A stretch of 64,000 nucleotides of DNA from Paraflavitalea sp. CAU 1676 (GCF_029223285.1 NZ_JARHUJ010000007.1:556247-620246); one strand, 5' to 3'; shown: positions 15,739 to 25,765, counted from the stretch's first letter. The notes: generated by a model from the sequence alone, not told the origin. Numbers and translations are program-made.

Positions 15739-17820
15739 ATGAATCCATCCGGCTTTTCATTTCATGCAGACAAATGGCTCACAGGAGCGATAGCCCTCCT
15801 GCTGTTCCTGATCATTGTCATTACCTGGCTGATCAGGAGGACAACAGGCCGGGTCAACAAGGTAAGCAACAGACAATCAGACGAAATGCAACGCGCCAAC
15901 ATCATGAACCAGGTCAATGAGCTCACCCGCGAGCAACTCGATCAGGTGCTCCGGTATCGGGAAGAAAAGAAACACCATGCCCTTACCAGCGGCGAAACAT
16001 CGAAGACCATCCTACCATTATTGGCGCTCGTTATTGGTTTGTTAAGCAGCCTCAGCGGTATGGCGCAGGATACAGCACCTGCGGGTAACTCCCTGCTGAG
16101 CCAGCCCGGCATCCTCATTACGGTAATCCTCCTCCTGATCCCCCTACTCGCAGCGCTGCTGATACTGTACACCCGCGTAAAGCGGTTATTGCAACAATAC
16201 ACCGACCAGCAACGAACTAAGGAAGCCAACCAATTGGCCAGCCTGTTGTCGAATACAGCAACTCCCCTTATTGAACAACAATTGCTGCAACGCAAACAGT
16301 CGCTGGAGTATACCCTTCACCATCATGAACTATCCGGCACCCTGCCGCCGGCAGATGCTAAAGGATTGCTGCACATCAACACCCACCCCGGTTTGCCGGT
16401 GGTACCGCTGAAGCGAAAAGCGCCTCCTCGTCCACAGATCGATAAAGCATTGAGCAAGCTCATACTCGCTTACCTCATCAGCGCTGCCGCCTGGCTCCTG
16501 TTCGGCACCACCGTTGGTGAATACATCGGGATCAAGTTCGTGGCGCCCGACGCTGACCATATAGCATGGCTCAGCTTTGGCCGGTTGCGGCCGGTGCACA
16601 CCAACGCCGTGTTCTGGGGCTGGGCTTCGCTCGGCATGCTGGGCCTGGGATATTACATCGTACCCCGCGTTAGCAATGCACCATTGGCCAGCATAAAAAA
16701 AGGCTGGTATGCGCTGGCCTTCCTCAATGCGGCCGTTGTGCTCGGCACCATCAGCCTCATGGCCGGTATCAACAATGGCGGCGGCGAATACCGCGAGTAC
16801 ATCTGGCCCATCATGTTATTGTTTGCCATCGGATTGCTGTTGTCACTCTCCAACTTTATCCAAACCATCGCCCGGCGCACCACTAAAGAGATCTACATCT
16901 CCAACTGGTACATCGTATCGGCCATCCTGTTTGCCATTACCATTACCGTAGTGGCCTATATCCCTGCCTGGCAAAACGGGCTGGGCGAAACCATCATACA
17001 AGGATATTATATGCACCAGGGCGTAGGCATGTGGTTCATGTTGTTCACCCTGGGCATGGTGTATTATTTTCTGCCGCAGCAACTCAACAAACCCATCTAT
17101 TCCTATAGTCTTGGCATACTGGCCTTCTGGTCACAGATATTCTTTTATACACTGATCGGTACACACCATTTCGTGTTCAGCGCCATCCCCTGGTGGCTAC
17201 AGACCATCGCCATCGTTGGCAGTGTAGGCATGATCATCCCGGTAGTGGCCGGCACTACCAATTTCTTCATGACCTTTCGCGGCGCCTGGGATCAGTTGCG
17301 CGACAGCTATACCCTGCCCTTCTTCCTCACCGGGGTCGTATTTTATTTTACCGGTTCCCTGCAGGGCACGGCCGAAGCCTTTCGCTTCACCAACCAGTTA
17401 TGGCATTTCACCGATTTCACCGTCGCCCATTCGCACCTCACCATGTACGGCATCATCAGCTTTTTCTTGTGGGCCTGCATCTACGCCGTAGTGCCACGCC
17501 TCACCGGCCGCGAAGCGCCGCAGTTATCCATCGGCATCCATTTCTGGCTGGCGCTCCTCGGCCTCTTGTTTTACACTATACCCCTGATGATCGGCAGTAC
17601 CCTGCGCGGTTTGATGTGGATGAATGGAAAACCTTTTATAGAAACTGTTCAGTTCATGTTGCCCTATTGGCTATGGCGCGCCATCGGCGGCAGCATGATG
17701 TGGCTATCGCATATATTCTTTGCCTGGAACCTCTACAGGATGGTGGTGCCGAAGAAACAGGTAGATATCACCGAAACAGCCATTCAGCGGCTGGCCATGG
17801 AACCGGCCACCGTACACTGA
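15739..17820 (+). CDS. ccoN: cbb3-type cytochrome c oxidase subunit I with N-terminal membrane extension (CcoN-like)
   Basis: Catalytic subunit of a high-affinity terminal oxidase in the inner membrane. I start at 15739 (MNPSGF); an in-frame ATG at 15691 is possible. The first 230 or so residues hold three hydrophobic segments (LTGAIALLLFLIIVITWLI; ILPLLALVIGLL; ILITVILLLIPLLAALLIL) not part of ordinary CcoN. The oxidase core then follows: PVHTNAVFWGW, YMHQGVGMWF (CuB-type His), GTHHFVFSAIPWW (paired His), and VAHSHLTMYG (two haem-ligand His). Total length is 693 residues. The cytochrome c subunit follows after 20 nt. Confidence 0.87.
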   Translation: MNPSGFSFHADKWLTGAIALLLFLIIVITWLIRRTTGRVNKVSNRQSDEMQRANIMNQVNELTREQLDQVLRYREEKKHHALTSGETSKTILPLLALVIGLLSSLSGMAQDTAPAGNSLLSQPGILITVILLLIPLLAALLILYTRVKRLLQQYTDQQRTKEANQLASLLSNTATPLIEQQLLQRKQSLEYTLHHHELSGTLPPADAKGLLHINTHPGLPVVPLKRKAPPRPQIDKALSKLILAYLISAAAWLLFGTTVGEYIGIKFVAPDADHIAWLSFGRLRPVHTNAVFWGWASLGMLGLGYYIVPRVSNAPLASIKKGWYALAFLNAAVVLGTISLMAGINNGGGEYREYIWPIMLLFAIGLLLSLSNFIQTIARRTTKEIYISNWYIVSAILFAITITVVAYIPAWQNGLGETIIQGYYMHQGVGMWFMLFTLGMVYYFLPQQLNKPIYSYSLGILAFWSQIFFYTLIGTHHFVFSAIPWWLQTIAIVGSVGMIIPVVAGTTNFFMTFRGAWDQLRDSYTLPFFLTGVVFYFTGSLQGTAEAFRFTNQLWHFTDFTVAHSHLTMYGIISFFLWACIYAVVPRLTGREAPQLSIGIHFWLALLGLLFYTIPLMIGSTLRGLMWMNGKPFIETVQFMLPYWLWRAIGGSMMWLSHIFFAWNLYRMVVPKKQVDITETAIQRLAMEPATVH

Positions 17821-17840
17821 ACCAAGAACCAAACAATAGT

Positions 17841-18842
17841 ATGAGCCTATTCGACGATCATAAGAAACTATACACCACGGCCCTGCTGCTCTTTATCGGC
17901 CTGACGGTGTTTGTGGCAATACTGCCCGCTGTATACAACCAGCGCAATAACCGCCCGCTGGCCAATGCAGGGCCGCTCAGCGAAGCTGCGCAACAAGGGA
18001 AACAGGTCTTTATCGCCAACGGCTGCGTAGCCTGCCACACACAGCAGGTACGCAACATCGATATGGACCGCACCTGGGGCGAGCGGCCGGGTATACCGGC
18101 CGACTATGCCGGCATAGTACGGACTGACTTTTGGCGCAATACCGCCACCCTCATGGGCACCGAACGCACCGGGCCCGACCTCAGCAATGTCGGCAACCGC
18201 AATCCCGGCCGCGACTGGAACCTCGTTCACCTGTACAATCCCCGCATCGTGGTGAAGGAATCCATCATGCCCGCCTATCCCTGGCTGTTTGAACAAAAAG
18301 ATTCGGCAGCAAAGAACGACATCGTGGTGAATGTACCGGCCGCTTATCGCTACGGCCGGCCGGGAACGATCGTAGCCGGCCGCGAAGCCCTCCAACTCAT
18401 CGCCTACCTGCAATCGCTCCGGCAAACACCCCTGCCCGAAGGCGGCACGGAGCCCAGCTTCCTGTACAAGCGGGAAGATAAAAAGCCCGCGGGCACACCA
18501 TCGGCCGATGCCGGTAAAGCCCTGTTCGCGACCGCCTGCCAAACCTGTCACCAGGCCAACGGAGAAGGATTGCCGGGAGCATTCCCGCCACTCAAAGGAA
18601 GCAGTGTGGTCAATGGCGACAACCTCGAACTGTATGTCGACATTATCATGAACGGCTACGATGCGCGCCCCGAATACGGTGTAATGCCACCAGTAGGCAC
18701 CAATATGAAGTTTACGGAACAGGAGGTCATGGCCCTCATCAATTACGAACGCAATAGCTGGGGCAACAAGGGTAAACCCGTAAACGCCCCGGAGATAAAA
18801 CAGATCATGGAACTGATAAAATTAAAAACCAGCAAGCAATGA
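17841..18842 (+). CDS. ccoO: CcoO-like subunit fused to a C-terminal cytochrome c domain
   Basis: 333 residues from the ATG at 17841; the frame stays open far upstream, but that part is ccoN read out of frame. An N-terminal anchor (LYTTALLLFIGLTVFVAIL) is followed by a CcoO-type domain with CVACHTQQVRN (haem c) and the RTGPDLSNVG and MPAYPWLF segments. A second monohaem domain follows with CQTCHQANGEGLPGAFPPL and a distal Met in the GVMPPVG turn. This joins the jobs of CcoO and a CcoP-like cytochrome in one chain and feeds electrons to CcoN. It overlaps the next gene by 4 nt (ATGA). Confidence 0.87.
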   Translation: MSLFDDHKKLYTTALLLFIGLTVFVAILPAVYNQRNNRPLANAGPLSEAAQQGKQVFIANGCVACHTQQVRNIDMDRTWGERPGIPADYAGIVRTDFWRNTATLMGTERTGPDLSNVGNRNPGRDWNLVHLYNPRIVVKESIMPAYPWLFEQKDSAAKNDIVVNVPAAYRYGRPGTIVAGREALQLIAYLQSLRQTPLPEGGTEPSFLYKREDKKPAGTPSADAGKALFATACQTCHQANGEGLPGAFPPLKGSSVVNGDNLELYVDIIMNGYDARPEYGVMPPVGTNMKFTEQEVMALINYERNSWGNKGKPVNAPEIKQIMELIKLKTSKQ

Positions 18843-19156
18843 AAAGTTATGAAACCGTGAGTGAAGCCATCAATGACCTGGCGCAAAGAGGTTATACTAC
18901 CGACTTCAACATCGTTACCGAAAGAGAATGCCTCGTATGCAACAAGAACCTGATCGCCCTTTCACCCGAAGAGTTCGAGATAGACGAAGTACACCGCTTT
19001 GAAGGCATGACTGATCCCGGCGACGAAATGATCGTCTTTGCAGTATCAGCCAAAACGCTCGCCGCCAAAGGCATCCTCGTCAATGCCTATGGCATCTATG
19101 AAGACGACCAGACTTCAAAGCTGATCCAATACCTGAGCAATCATTTGAAAGCATGA
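18839..19156 (+). CDS. Small conserved protein of the type often labelled phosphoribosylpyrophosphate synthetase-like
   Basis: 105 residues, soluble, acidic, no signal. Starts MKSYETVSEAINDLAQRGYT; contains CLVCNK (a CxxC pair, about 33-36) and ends with a helix LIQYLSNHLKA. The databases' PRPP-synthetase label for such 100-residue Bacteroidota proteins has no support in the sequence: no PRPP loop is present. Translational coupling to ccoO and the CxxC suggest a link to oxidase assembly or regulation, which is inference. Confidence 0.65.
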   Translation: MKSYETVSEAINDLAQRGYTTDFNIVTERECLVCNKNLIALSPEEFEIDEVHRFEGMTDPGDEMIVFAVSAKTLAAKGILVNAYGIYEDDQTSKLIQYLSNHLKA

Positions 19157-19175
19157 CCCGCAACATAACAGCAGC

Positions 19176-19445
19176 ATGAAAAAAAGCCTGTATGCAACAC
19201 TGGCGCTTCTTGCCATCAACGGCACCAGCCTGGCCTGCGAAGTATGCAGCCGCCAAAGCAGTTGGTGGACCAGGTTTGCCCATGGCACCGCACCTCAATC
19301 GCAATGGGACTACGTGATCGTTGCTGCCACCGTCGCCATCGTCGTGATCACTGTATGGAGCATGATCGCCGCGCTGGTGAAACCCGGCGAAAACGCTGCC
19401 AACCATATCAAGCAAACCATCTTAAACGAACCTTTGCATGAATGA
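19176..19445 (+). CDS. Small exported membrane protein of the cbb3 operon
   Basis: 89 residues: signal or first helix (LYATLALLAINGTSLA), then CEVCSRQSSWW, one strong transmembrane segment (DYVIVAATVAIVVITVWSMIAALV, about 45-68) and a basic tail. The CEVC pair would lie outside the membrane. I do not recognise a named family. Its position 19 nt after the previous gene and its 8-nt overlap with the next one place it in the oxidase operon; it may be a small accessory subunit. Confidence 0.65.
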   Translation: MKKSLYATLALLAINGTSLACEVCSRQSSWWTRFAHGTAPQSQWDYVIVAATVAIVVITVWSMIAALVKPGENAANHIKQTILNEPLHE

Positions 19446-19845
19446 GAAAAGCACCATCTACCTATTCATCGACGATGAGCCTAACCCGGTAGCAACGGTA
19501 AAGTCGCCGGTATGCTTTGAACTCGATACCCGTAAACTGCCCGACGGTACCCATACGCTGAAGATAGTAAGCAAAGACCCAACGGGCAAAGAAGGTATCC
19601 GCATCATTCCCTTCACGGTTCGCAACGGGCCGGCCATCGCTGTGGAGGGGATCAGGGATCATGCGATCGTAGACGGCGTGCTGCCGCTCATGATCAATGC
19701 CTATGGCAAAGGCGATCAGCAATCCTTTCTCATAGAAGGCAGTGAAACGCCCCGCAGCATCCCATTCTGGGTATGGATACTCATCATTGCCTTCGGCGGA
19801 TGGGCGCTCTATTACACAGTCCGGTATATCAGCCTGCAGGCATGA
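19438..19845 (+). CDS. Ig-like domain protein with C-terminal membrane anchor
   Basis: 135 residues without a signal peptide. Beta-rich body (FELDTRKLPDGTHTLKIVS, IRIIPFTVRNGPAI) resembling a bacterial Ig-like fold, then a single membrane helix near the C-terminus (IPFWVWILIIAFGGWALYYTV, about 109-129). It is the last gene of the cbb3 operon before an AT-rich gap. Function unknown; it may be a membrane-bound accessory of the oxidase. Confidence 0.6.
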   Translation: MNEKSTIYLFIDDEPNPVATVKSPVCFELDTRKLPDGTHTLKIVSKDPTGKEGIRIIPFTVRNGPAIAVEGIRDHAIVDGVLPLMINAYGKGDQQSFLIEGSETPRSIPFWVWILIIAFGGWALYYTVRYISLQA

Positions 19846-19882
19846 CCAATTGACCAAATGCTACCAATATTTTGATCAATTA

Positions 19883-19894
19883 TTCATATATGAA
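19883..19894. promoter_or_regulatory. 12-bp palindrome TTCATATATGAA in an AT-rich gap
   Basis: A perfect palindrome flanked by AATTA and CAATT, 57 nt upstream of the sigma54-like promoter and about 100 nt before the AraC gene. It is a plausible upstream activator or regulator site. Confidence 0.3.
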
Positions 19895-19950
19895 CAATTA
19901 TTTCACCCAAAATAAGGCATAATAATCTACATATCAATTAATTAACCAAC

Positions 19951-19966
19951 TGGCACAAAGATTGGC
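19951..19966 (+). promoter_or_regulatory. Sigma54 (-24/-12)-like promoter before the AraC gene
   Basis: TGGCACAAAGATTGGC matches the consensus TGGCAC-N5-TTGC at every position but the last C (G here), with correct spacing. The expected transcript start is about 20 nt before the ATG at 19999. The downstream genes include two sigma54 activators. Confidence 0.5.
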
Positions 19967-19998
19967 TGTATAAAGGGGAGCACCAAAACCAAAGAGAG

Positions 19999-20886
19999 AT
20001 GAACGCAACCAAGATCACGGTACGGCAACCAGCCACCCACGCTACGGCATTCCGCCACGAGTCGAACGATACCGGCTTCGACAACCTGCGCATTCACACC
20101 CTCAGCTTCCTGACAGACAGGCACGGTCCACCTCCTTTCAGCAAAGAAAAACTGAGCAGTTATGAAATGCTATGGATCAAGCAGGGAGAAGCCCTCGTTA
20201 CAGTCGACCTGAGAGACCATGTAATACCCACCAACTGCATGGTATGCCTGGGTCCCGAACAAACACGCAACCTCCATTTTCCTGCCGGTACAGAGGGCTA
20301 TTACATCCGCTTCTCACCGCAACTGCTCCATCCCATCGAAACTTCTCCCTTCCCCTCCATGCACACCATCGGATGGAATAGTCCATTGATTTTGCATACT
20401 GGAGGAATTATGAGTCAGGCCGAAGAAGTATTATTCACCCTTGCGCGGGAACTATGGACACCCGAAGCTATCTTTGAAGATATCATCAAGAGCTATTTCA
20501 GGATCTTTATGATCTACCTCAACAAGGGATGTATCGTTAAAGAAGGCAACAACGCATTTACACGCGAAGCAGGATTGATGAGGGAGTTCATGTCTTTGCT
20601 CAGGAAGAATTATACCGACAAAAAGAACGTATCCGATTACGCCGGAAAGCTCGGCGTTACACCTGGCTACCTCAGCAGGGTTGTCAAGAAGGTTTCCGGA
20701 CTGCCAGCCAGCTACCACATCAGGAGTTGCATCATACTCGAAGCCAAACGCATGGCGCAGGAACCGCAGGCCAGCATGAAAGAAATTGCTTATGCATTGG
20801 GATTCGAAGACAACGCACATTTCAGTAAATTCTTCAAGAGTTATGCAGGCATGAACTTTACCAGTTACCGCAGGGTAACTTATTAG
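19999..20886 (+). CDS. AraC-family transcriptional regulator
   Basis: 295 residues. The N-terminal part (about 1-170) is a cupin-like sensor region (YEMLWIKQGEALVTVDLRDH). The C-terminal 100 residues carry two helix-turn-helix motifs: VSDYAGKLGVTPGYLSRVVK and the AraC signature region MKEIAYALGFEDNAHFSKFF. Effector unknown. It is the first gene after a near-consensus sigma54 promoter and lies 34 nt before a sigma54 activator gene, so it probably belongs to that regulatory unit. It might also control the preceding oxidase operon. Confidence 0.87.
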   Translation: MNATKITVRQPATHATAFRHESNDTGFDNLRIHTLSFLTDRHGPPPFSKEKLSSYEMLWIKQGEALVTVDLRDHVIPTNCMVCLGPEQTRNLHFPAGTEGYYIRFSPQLLHPIETSPFPSMHTIGWNSPLILHTGGIMSQAEEVLFTLARELWTPEAIFEDIIKSYFRIFMIYLNKGCIVKEGNNAFTREAGLMREFMSLLRKNYTDKKNVSDYAGKLGVTPGYLSRVVKKVSGLPASYHIRSCIILEAKRMAQEPQASMKEIAYALGFEDNAHFSKFFKSYAGMNFTSYRRVTY

Positions 20887-20920
20887 CGAAAGCAACCATA
20901 CAACCTAACCAACCAACTAT

Positions 20921-21970
20921 ATGGCCAAACGACAACCAGTTAAGCCCGGCCATTCAGTGGATGATCTTCATCCGCCGGAAAAGGGCAGCACTGGAGCAAT
21001 AACCTATCCCGGCATCATTGGCGCCAGCCCATCGATGCAGCAGGTGTATTCCCTGTTGTCGCAGGTGGCGGCCTCGCACAGCACCGTGCTGCTACTGGGA
21101 GAAACGGGTACCGGCAAAGAGCTCATCGCAAGAGCCATTCACCAGCATTCGCCCCGGCGGAACAAAATGCTGGTGAACATCAACTGTGCAGCCCTGCCCG
21201 CCAACCTCATCGAAAGTGAATTGTTTGGCCACGAAAAAGGAAGCTTTACCGGCGCCATCGACCGCAGGATCGGCAAGTTCGAACTCGCCAACCTCGGCAC
21301 CATCTTTCTCGACGAGATCGGCGACATGCCCCCCGACCTGCAGGTAAAGCTGTTGCGTGCCCTGCAGGAAAAAGAGATCGAACGCATCGGCGGCAAAGCC
21401 CCCATCAGGACGGATGTACGGGTGATCGCCGCTACCAACCGCAACCTGCACCACGCCATTGAACAAGGCAGGTTCCGGAGCGACCTCTTCTATCGCCTCA
21501 ACGTATTCCCCATCACGTTACCCCCCCTGCGCGAAAGAAAGGAAGACATTCCCCTGCTGGTGGAACACTTTCTCACCAGGTTTGCCCGTCAGGAAAACAC
21601 CAGGCTCGCAGCCGGCGTATTGGACCAATTACAACAATGCCACTGGCCCGGCAATGTGCGCGAGCTGGAACACCTCATTGAAAGAAGCATTTTACTCAAC
21701 GAAGGTTCCCTCATCAAGAAGGTGCCGCTGCCCGGCAGCAGGTCGCGTAACAGCAGCACAGCCACGGCAGAACCCGTGATAAAAACGCTCGAAGAGGTAG
21801 AACGCGACCATATCCTGTACGTACTGAGGCGTTGCGGCGGAAAGATATTTGGTGCAGGCGGCGCCGCCGAACTGCTGGGCCTTCATGTATCCACGCTCAA
21901 TCACCGCATCCGGAAATTAGGTATACAGAAAGAACAGGTATTCACCGTCAAAAAAGAACAAACCAAATGA
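20921..21970 (+). CDS. Sigma54-dependent activator without receiver domain (AAA+ plus HTH_8)
   Basis: 349 residues. A short N-terminal tail leads straight into the AAA+ domain: Walker A GETGTGKE (about 65), the sigma54-contact loop as GSFTGA rather than GAFTGA (about 108), Walker [10 protein letters not shown], sensor region [12 protein letters not shown], and arginine finger region [11 protein letters not shown] Fis-type HTH ([20 protein letters not shown], about 310-335) follows. No receiver or GAF domain is present, so activity may be set by expression level or a partner. Its stop overlaps the kinase start (ATGA). Confidence 0.9.
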   Translation: MAKRQPVKPGHSVDDLHPPEKGSTGAITYPGIIGASPSMQQVYSLLSQVAASHSTVLLLGETGTGKELIARAIHQHSPRRNKMLVNINCAALPANLIESELFGHEKGSFTGAIDRRIGKFELANLGTIFLDEIGDMPPDLQVKLLRALQEKEIERIGGKAPIRTDVRVIAATNRNLHHAIEQGRFRSDLFYRLNVFPITLPPLRERKEDIPLLVEHFLTRFARQENTRLAAGVLDQLQQCHWPGNVRELEHLIERSILLNEGSLIKKVPLPGSRSRNSSTATAEPVIKTLEEVERDHILYVLRRCGGKIFGAGGAAELLGLHVSTLNHRIRKLGIQKEQVFTVKKEQTK

Positions 21971-24381
21971 AGACATGGCTGATCATTTTGACGTTATTGC
22001 CCGCGCTGGCCGCCACCGCCCAGAAGGGCGCCGTGGGCACCCGGGAAAAAGAACCTGCGCTTACAACACTCCAGGAAAGAATAACGGCTATCAACATCTA
22101 CATCAGCAGAAGGCATGTAAATCCCAAAGGGCTCGATACAGCCCTGCAGCTGGCCACAGAAGCGGTAGACATCAGCCAGCAAACCTACGATGCCCACCTG
22201 CGGGGACAAGTAAAATACTGGCTGGGGGCTGTATACATGAACCGGGGCGAAACCGGCAAGGCGAAGGAAGTGTTATTGCCGCTATCCAAAGAGTTTGGCA
22301 GGTATGGCGATACCTTCTGGCAAGCCTGGTCGCTCTTTTCCTATGTGGCCGGCCTCTCGCCCGATGAAAGTAATTACGAGGAGGTTTGTGCACTCTACAC
22401 CGAAGCCAGCGACCTGTTCCGTAAACTGAACAACAAGGAAACGGAATACGAGATCCTGTACCGGCGCGCCAACGTACGCCGCTTACAGGGGCGCCAGGCT
22501 GAAGCGGAAAAACAACTGCTGGACCTGCTCGTTTCCGCAAAAAAGATCAACGCTCCCTGCCTGCGGAGCATCTATGGCTGCCTGCTCCAGATACACCAAA
22601 GCTGGGGCAACTACCATATAGCCCTTTCCTATGCATTTTCATCGATAGAAGAGTTGGGAAAGCTCAAAACACCTGCCCATGATCTCAACCTGTACAACCA
22701 GATCGCCTCGCTGTATGGGAGTTTAAAAGATCATGGCAATGAGATGACCTGGCACTGGAAACTGCATGAAGTAGCCAAAAAGGAATTTCACAAGTATGTG
22801 CTCATGAACTTCCCCTATTTTATCAGGGGCCTGATCAGGGAAGGGAAAACAAATGAAGCGCTTCAACTGATCAAACAAACAGAACAGCAATTTCCGCCTA
22901 CAGAACCCTGGCAAAAACTGGCCGTTGCCTACTGTTATGGAGATTGCTACAATGCGCTGCACCAATACGAAACAGCAGAGATGTACTATAAGGCAATGAT
23001 GGCTAAAGAATATGAGCCGTTCTTCAGACCCGAAAAGAATCAAACCATTGCGCAGTTCTATTTCAATCGCGGGGCATTCGACCAGGCAAGGCCCTATGCG
23101 CTATTCAATACCACACTATCTGCCCCTCATATCAACTCCGAAGACAAGATCGGGGCCAACAACCTGATGTACCGCATCGATTCGGCCATGGGCAATTATG
23201 CCTCTGCGCTGCAGCACCTCCGCCGCCAGCAGCAAATGAGCGATTCCATCTTTACGGTCGCCAAAGCCCGGGAACTCGCCGAGATCAACATCCGTTACGA
23301 AACGGAAAAAAAGGACGATGCCCTCAAATTGAAAGACCGTGATTTGCTATTGCGGGAAAAGGATATAGAAATATTGCGGCGCGATGCCTCCCTGCAGCTC
23401 TCGCTCTATGATCAGCGGCAAAAAGATATACAACTGAAACAGCAGAACATCAACATGCTTCAACAGCAGGCCACCATCCAGCAGCTCGCTGCCGAAAAGA
23501 AGGACCATGAGCTCACCGGGAAGGAACAACAATTGAATTACCTGAAGCAGCAATCAGCGCTGCAGGCAAGCGACCTGCGTGCGGAAAAACTCATCAAGAA
23601 TATGACGATCGCGGGCATCATTGTCCTGTTCATCGTCGCCGGTCTCCTGTACCGCTCGTACCGGAGCAAGCAGGCAGCCAACAAACGCATCCAGGAGCAG
23701 AACAAAGAGCTTTCACAGTTGCTGGGCGAAAAGGAATGGCTGTTGAAGGAAGTGCACCATCGTGTCAAGAACAACCTGCACACCGTATTGAGCCTGCTCG
23801 AATCACAAAGCCGGCATTTGAAGAACGATGCGCTCGCCGCCATCGTGGAAAGCCGTAACCGGGTGTACACCATGTCGCTTATTCATAAGAAACTATACCA
23901 GGGTGAAGATGTAGCCTCCATTAACATGAAAGATTACCTCGAAGAACTGCATGTTTACCTCAGCGAATCACTCAACAAAGACCGGCCCATCCGTTTCACG
24001 TTGCAGGTGGCCCAGGTAGATCTCGATGTATCGCAGGCGGTGCCTGTGGGGCTCATCGTGAACGAAGCGATTACCAACGCCTTGAAATACGCCTTTCCGC
24101 CCGGTCACCCCGATCCGGCCATTCACCTGCAGCTCGATTTGGATGCCCGCAAGCAGGCCACCCTGGTGATCACCGACAACGGGATCGGCATACCGGCCGG
24201 CAAGCAGGCCGGCGTGAGCGATGGGCTTGGGCTAAAGCTTATGAAAGGCCTGGCAGGCGATCTCGATGGCTCGCTGCAGTTTGAATCGAAGAATGGTACG
24301 CAGGTAACGCTGGCGTTTATCGCCAATACGCCGCTATACAAATCACAGGAGATCGTATTCTATGCAACAACATCCAATTAA
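21967..24381 (+). CDS. TPR sensor histidine kinase, HisKA_2 class
   Basis: 804 residues from the ATG at 21967, which overlaps the upstream stop and gives a signal peptide ([15 protein letters not shown]). The periplasmic region (about 30-440) is built of TPR-like helical repeats and ends in a long coiled coil (about 470-540). A single membrane helix ([17 protein letters not shown], about 546-562) precedes the HisKA_2 box VHHRVKNN (phospho-His about 598) and an HATPase_c domain ([26 protein letters not shown]). It presumably phosphorylates the NtrC-type regulator whose gene overlaps its 3' end by 20 nt. Confidence 0.9.
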   Translation: MKTWLIILTLLPALAATAQKGAVGTREKEPALTTLQERITAINIYISRRHVNPKGLDTALQLATEAVDISQQTYDAHLRGQVKYWLGAVYMNRGETGKAKEVLLPLSKEFGRYGDTFWQAWSLFSYVAGLSPDESNYEEVCALYTEASDLFRKLNNKETEYEILYRRANVRRLQGRQAEAEKQLLDLLVSAKKINAPCLRSIYGCLLQIHQSWGNYHIALSYAFSSIEELGKLKTPAHDLNLYNQIASLYGSLKDHGNEMTWHWKLHEVAKKEFHKYVLMNFPYFIRGLIREGKTNEALQLIKQTEQQFPPTEPWQKLAVAYCYGDCYNALHQYETAEMYYKAMMAKEYEPFFRPEKNQTIAQFYFNRGAFDQARPYALFNTTLSAPHINSEDKIGANNLMYRIDSAMGNYASALQHLRRQQQMSDSIFTVAKARELAEINIRYETEKKDDALKLKDRDLLLREKDIEILRRDASLQLSLYDQRQKDIQLKQQNINMLQQQATIQQLAAEKKDHELTGKEQQLNYLKQQSALQASDLRAEKLIKNMTIAGIIVLFIVAGLLYRSYRSKQAANKRIQEQNKELSQLLGEKEWLLKEVHHRVKNNLHTVLSLLESQSRHLKNDALAAIVESRNRVYTMSLIHKKLYQGEDVASINMKDYLEELHVYLSESLNKDRPIRFTLQVAQVDLDVSQAVPVGLIVNEAITNALKYAFPPGHPDPAIHLQLDLDARKQATLVITDNGIGIPAGKQAGVSDGLGLKLMKGLAGDLDGSLQFESKNGTQVTLAFIANTPLYKSQEIVFYATTSN

Positions 24382-25765
24382 CGGACAAAATAAGATACTG
24401 ATCGTAGAAGACCAGTTCATCGAGGCCAACAACCTGCAGGAGATGCTGGAGCAGGCCGGCTATTCCATCAGTGGAATAGCCCGCAGCGTATCGGGCGCCC
24501 TCAATATGATCGATATGGACCGGCCCGATATGGTGCTCGTCGATATATTCCTTAAAGGTCCCCTCACAGGAATCGATCTTGCCAAAACACTGCGGCAACG
24601 GAACATACCTTTCATCTACCTCTCTGCCAACTCCAATAAACAAACGCTGGATGCCGCCAAAGCCACCCGGCCTTATGGCTTCCTGGTTAAACCTTTCCGG
24701 GAAAGCGATGTCATCACTATGATGGACATCGCCAGCTACCTCCATACCAACAGCCTTGAAACGCAGGCCTATGAGGACAAGCAAAAAAGTAGCTCCACCA
24801 GCCAGCCGCGCCTGGCAAACATCATCGGCAACAGCGAAAAATTGCGTACCGTACTGCACCAGGTACAACTGGTAGCCCCTACCGATACCTCTGTGCTGGT
24901 ACTCGGGGAAAGCGGCACAGGCAAGGAAATGATCGCCGACAGCGTACACCAGTTCTCCCGGCGCAAAAGCCAGCCATTGGTAAAAGTCAATTGTGCAGCC
25001 CTGCCTTCCGAGTTGATAGACTCGATGCTCTTTGGTCACGAGAAAGGCGCCTTTACCGGCGCCCATGAAAAGAGGATCGGCAAGTTTGAACAGGCGCACG
25101 GCGGTACTATCTTCCTTGACGAGATCGGCGAGATATGTCCGCTGTCGCAGGCCAAACTACTACGTGTATTGCAGGAAAAACAGGTAGAGCGCATCGGTGG
25201 CAATGAAACCATTCGGGTCAATGTACGCATCATCGCCGCCACCAGCCGTAACCTTGAGCAGGAAGTGGCCAATGGCAAGTTCCGCCTCGATCTCTATTAC
25301 CGGTTAAACGTGTTTCCGTTGACCGTGCCGTCATTGCGCGAGCGCATGGATGACATACCGCTGCTGGCTGAACATTTTGCACAGGTACATGCCAACAAAA
25401 CCGGCAAACCTATTAAAGGCATCGAAGAAAAAGCACTGAAGCAATTGCAGCAATACCACTGGCCGGGTAATATCCGGGAATTGGAGCATTGTATAGAGCG
25501 GGCGGTACTGCAAAGCGATGGAACTATGATCCGCCAGTTCAAAACACCCGATTCGCCGGCAACAACCCAGCAGGGAACCACCCGGATAAAGACCATGGAA
25601 GAAAACGAACGCGAACACATCATCAATGTGCTCAGGGCCTGCGAAGGAAAGATATTTGGAAAAGGGGGCGCAGCAGAAATACTCGGCATGAATGTATCGA
25701 CCCTCAACTTTCGCATCAAAAAGCTCGGCATCGACAAGGAGAAGATCCTTCGATCGCCTGGTTAA
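24362..25765 (+). CDS. NtrC-type response regulator (receiver, sigma54 AAA+, HTH_8)
   Basis: 467 residues. The receiver domain (about 1-125) has the acidic start VEDQF, phospho-Asp in VLVDIFLKG (about 61), and the Lys in FLVKPF. The AAA+ core has GESGTGKE, canonical [15 protein letters not shown] and FRLDLYYRLN. The C-terminal HTH (GGAAEILGMNVSTLNFRIKK) is closely similar to that of the upstream activator, so the two may bind related sites. It is co-transcribed with its likely kinase. This is the last gene of the unit. Confidence 0.92.
   Translation: MQQHPINGQNKILIVEDQFIEANNLQEMLEQAGYSISGIARSVSGALNMIDMDRPDMVLVDIFLKGPLTGIDLAKTLRQRNIPFIYLSANSNKQTLDAAKATRPYGFLVKPFRESDVITMMDIASYLHTNSLETQAYEDKQKSSSTSQPRLANIIGNSEKLRTVLHQVQLVAPTDTSVLVLGESGTGKEMIADSVHQFSRRKSQPLVKVNCAALPSELIDSMLFGHEKGAFTGAHEKRIGKFEQAHGGTIFLDEIGEICPLSQAKLLRVLQEKQVERIGGNETIRVNVRIIAATSRNLEQEVANGKFRLDLYYRLNVFPLTVPSLRERMDDIPLLAEHFAQVHANKTGKPIKGIEEKALKQLQQYHWPGNIRELEHCIERAVLQSDGTMIRQFKTPDSPATTQQGTTRIKTMEENEREHIINVLRACEGKIFGKGGAAEILGMNVSTLNFRIKKLGIDKEKILRSPG

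Noticed and set aside
17193..17840. Long N-terminal extension of the CcoO-like gene
   Set aside because: The extra 216 codons are ccoN read in another frame (Arg/His-rich, no fold pattern); the ATG at 17841 gives a proper anchor helix.
18839..19156. True phosphoribosylpyrophosphate synthetase
   Set aside because: At 105 residues it is far too short and lacks the PRPP-binding and flexible-loop motifs.
19872..19879. FNR-type site TTGATCAA near the oxidase operon
   Set aside because: It lacks the four-base spacer of an FNR box (TTGAT-N4-ATCAA) and lies downstream of the oxidase genes.
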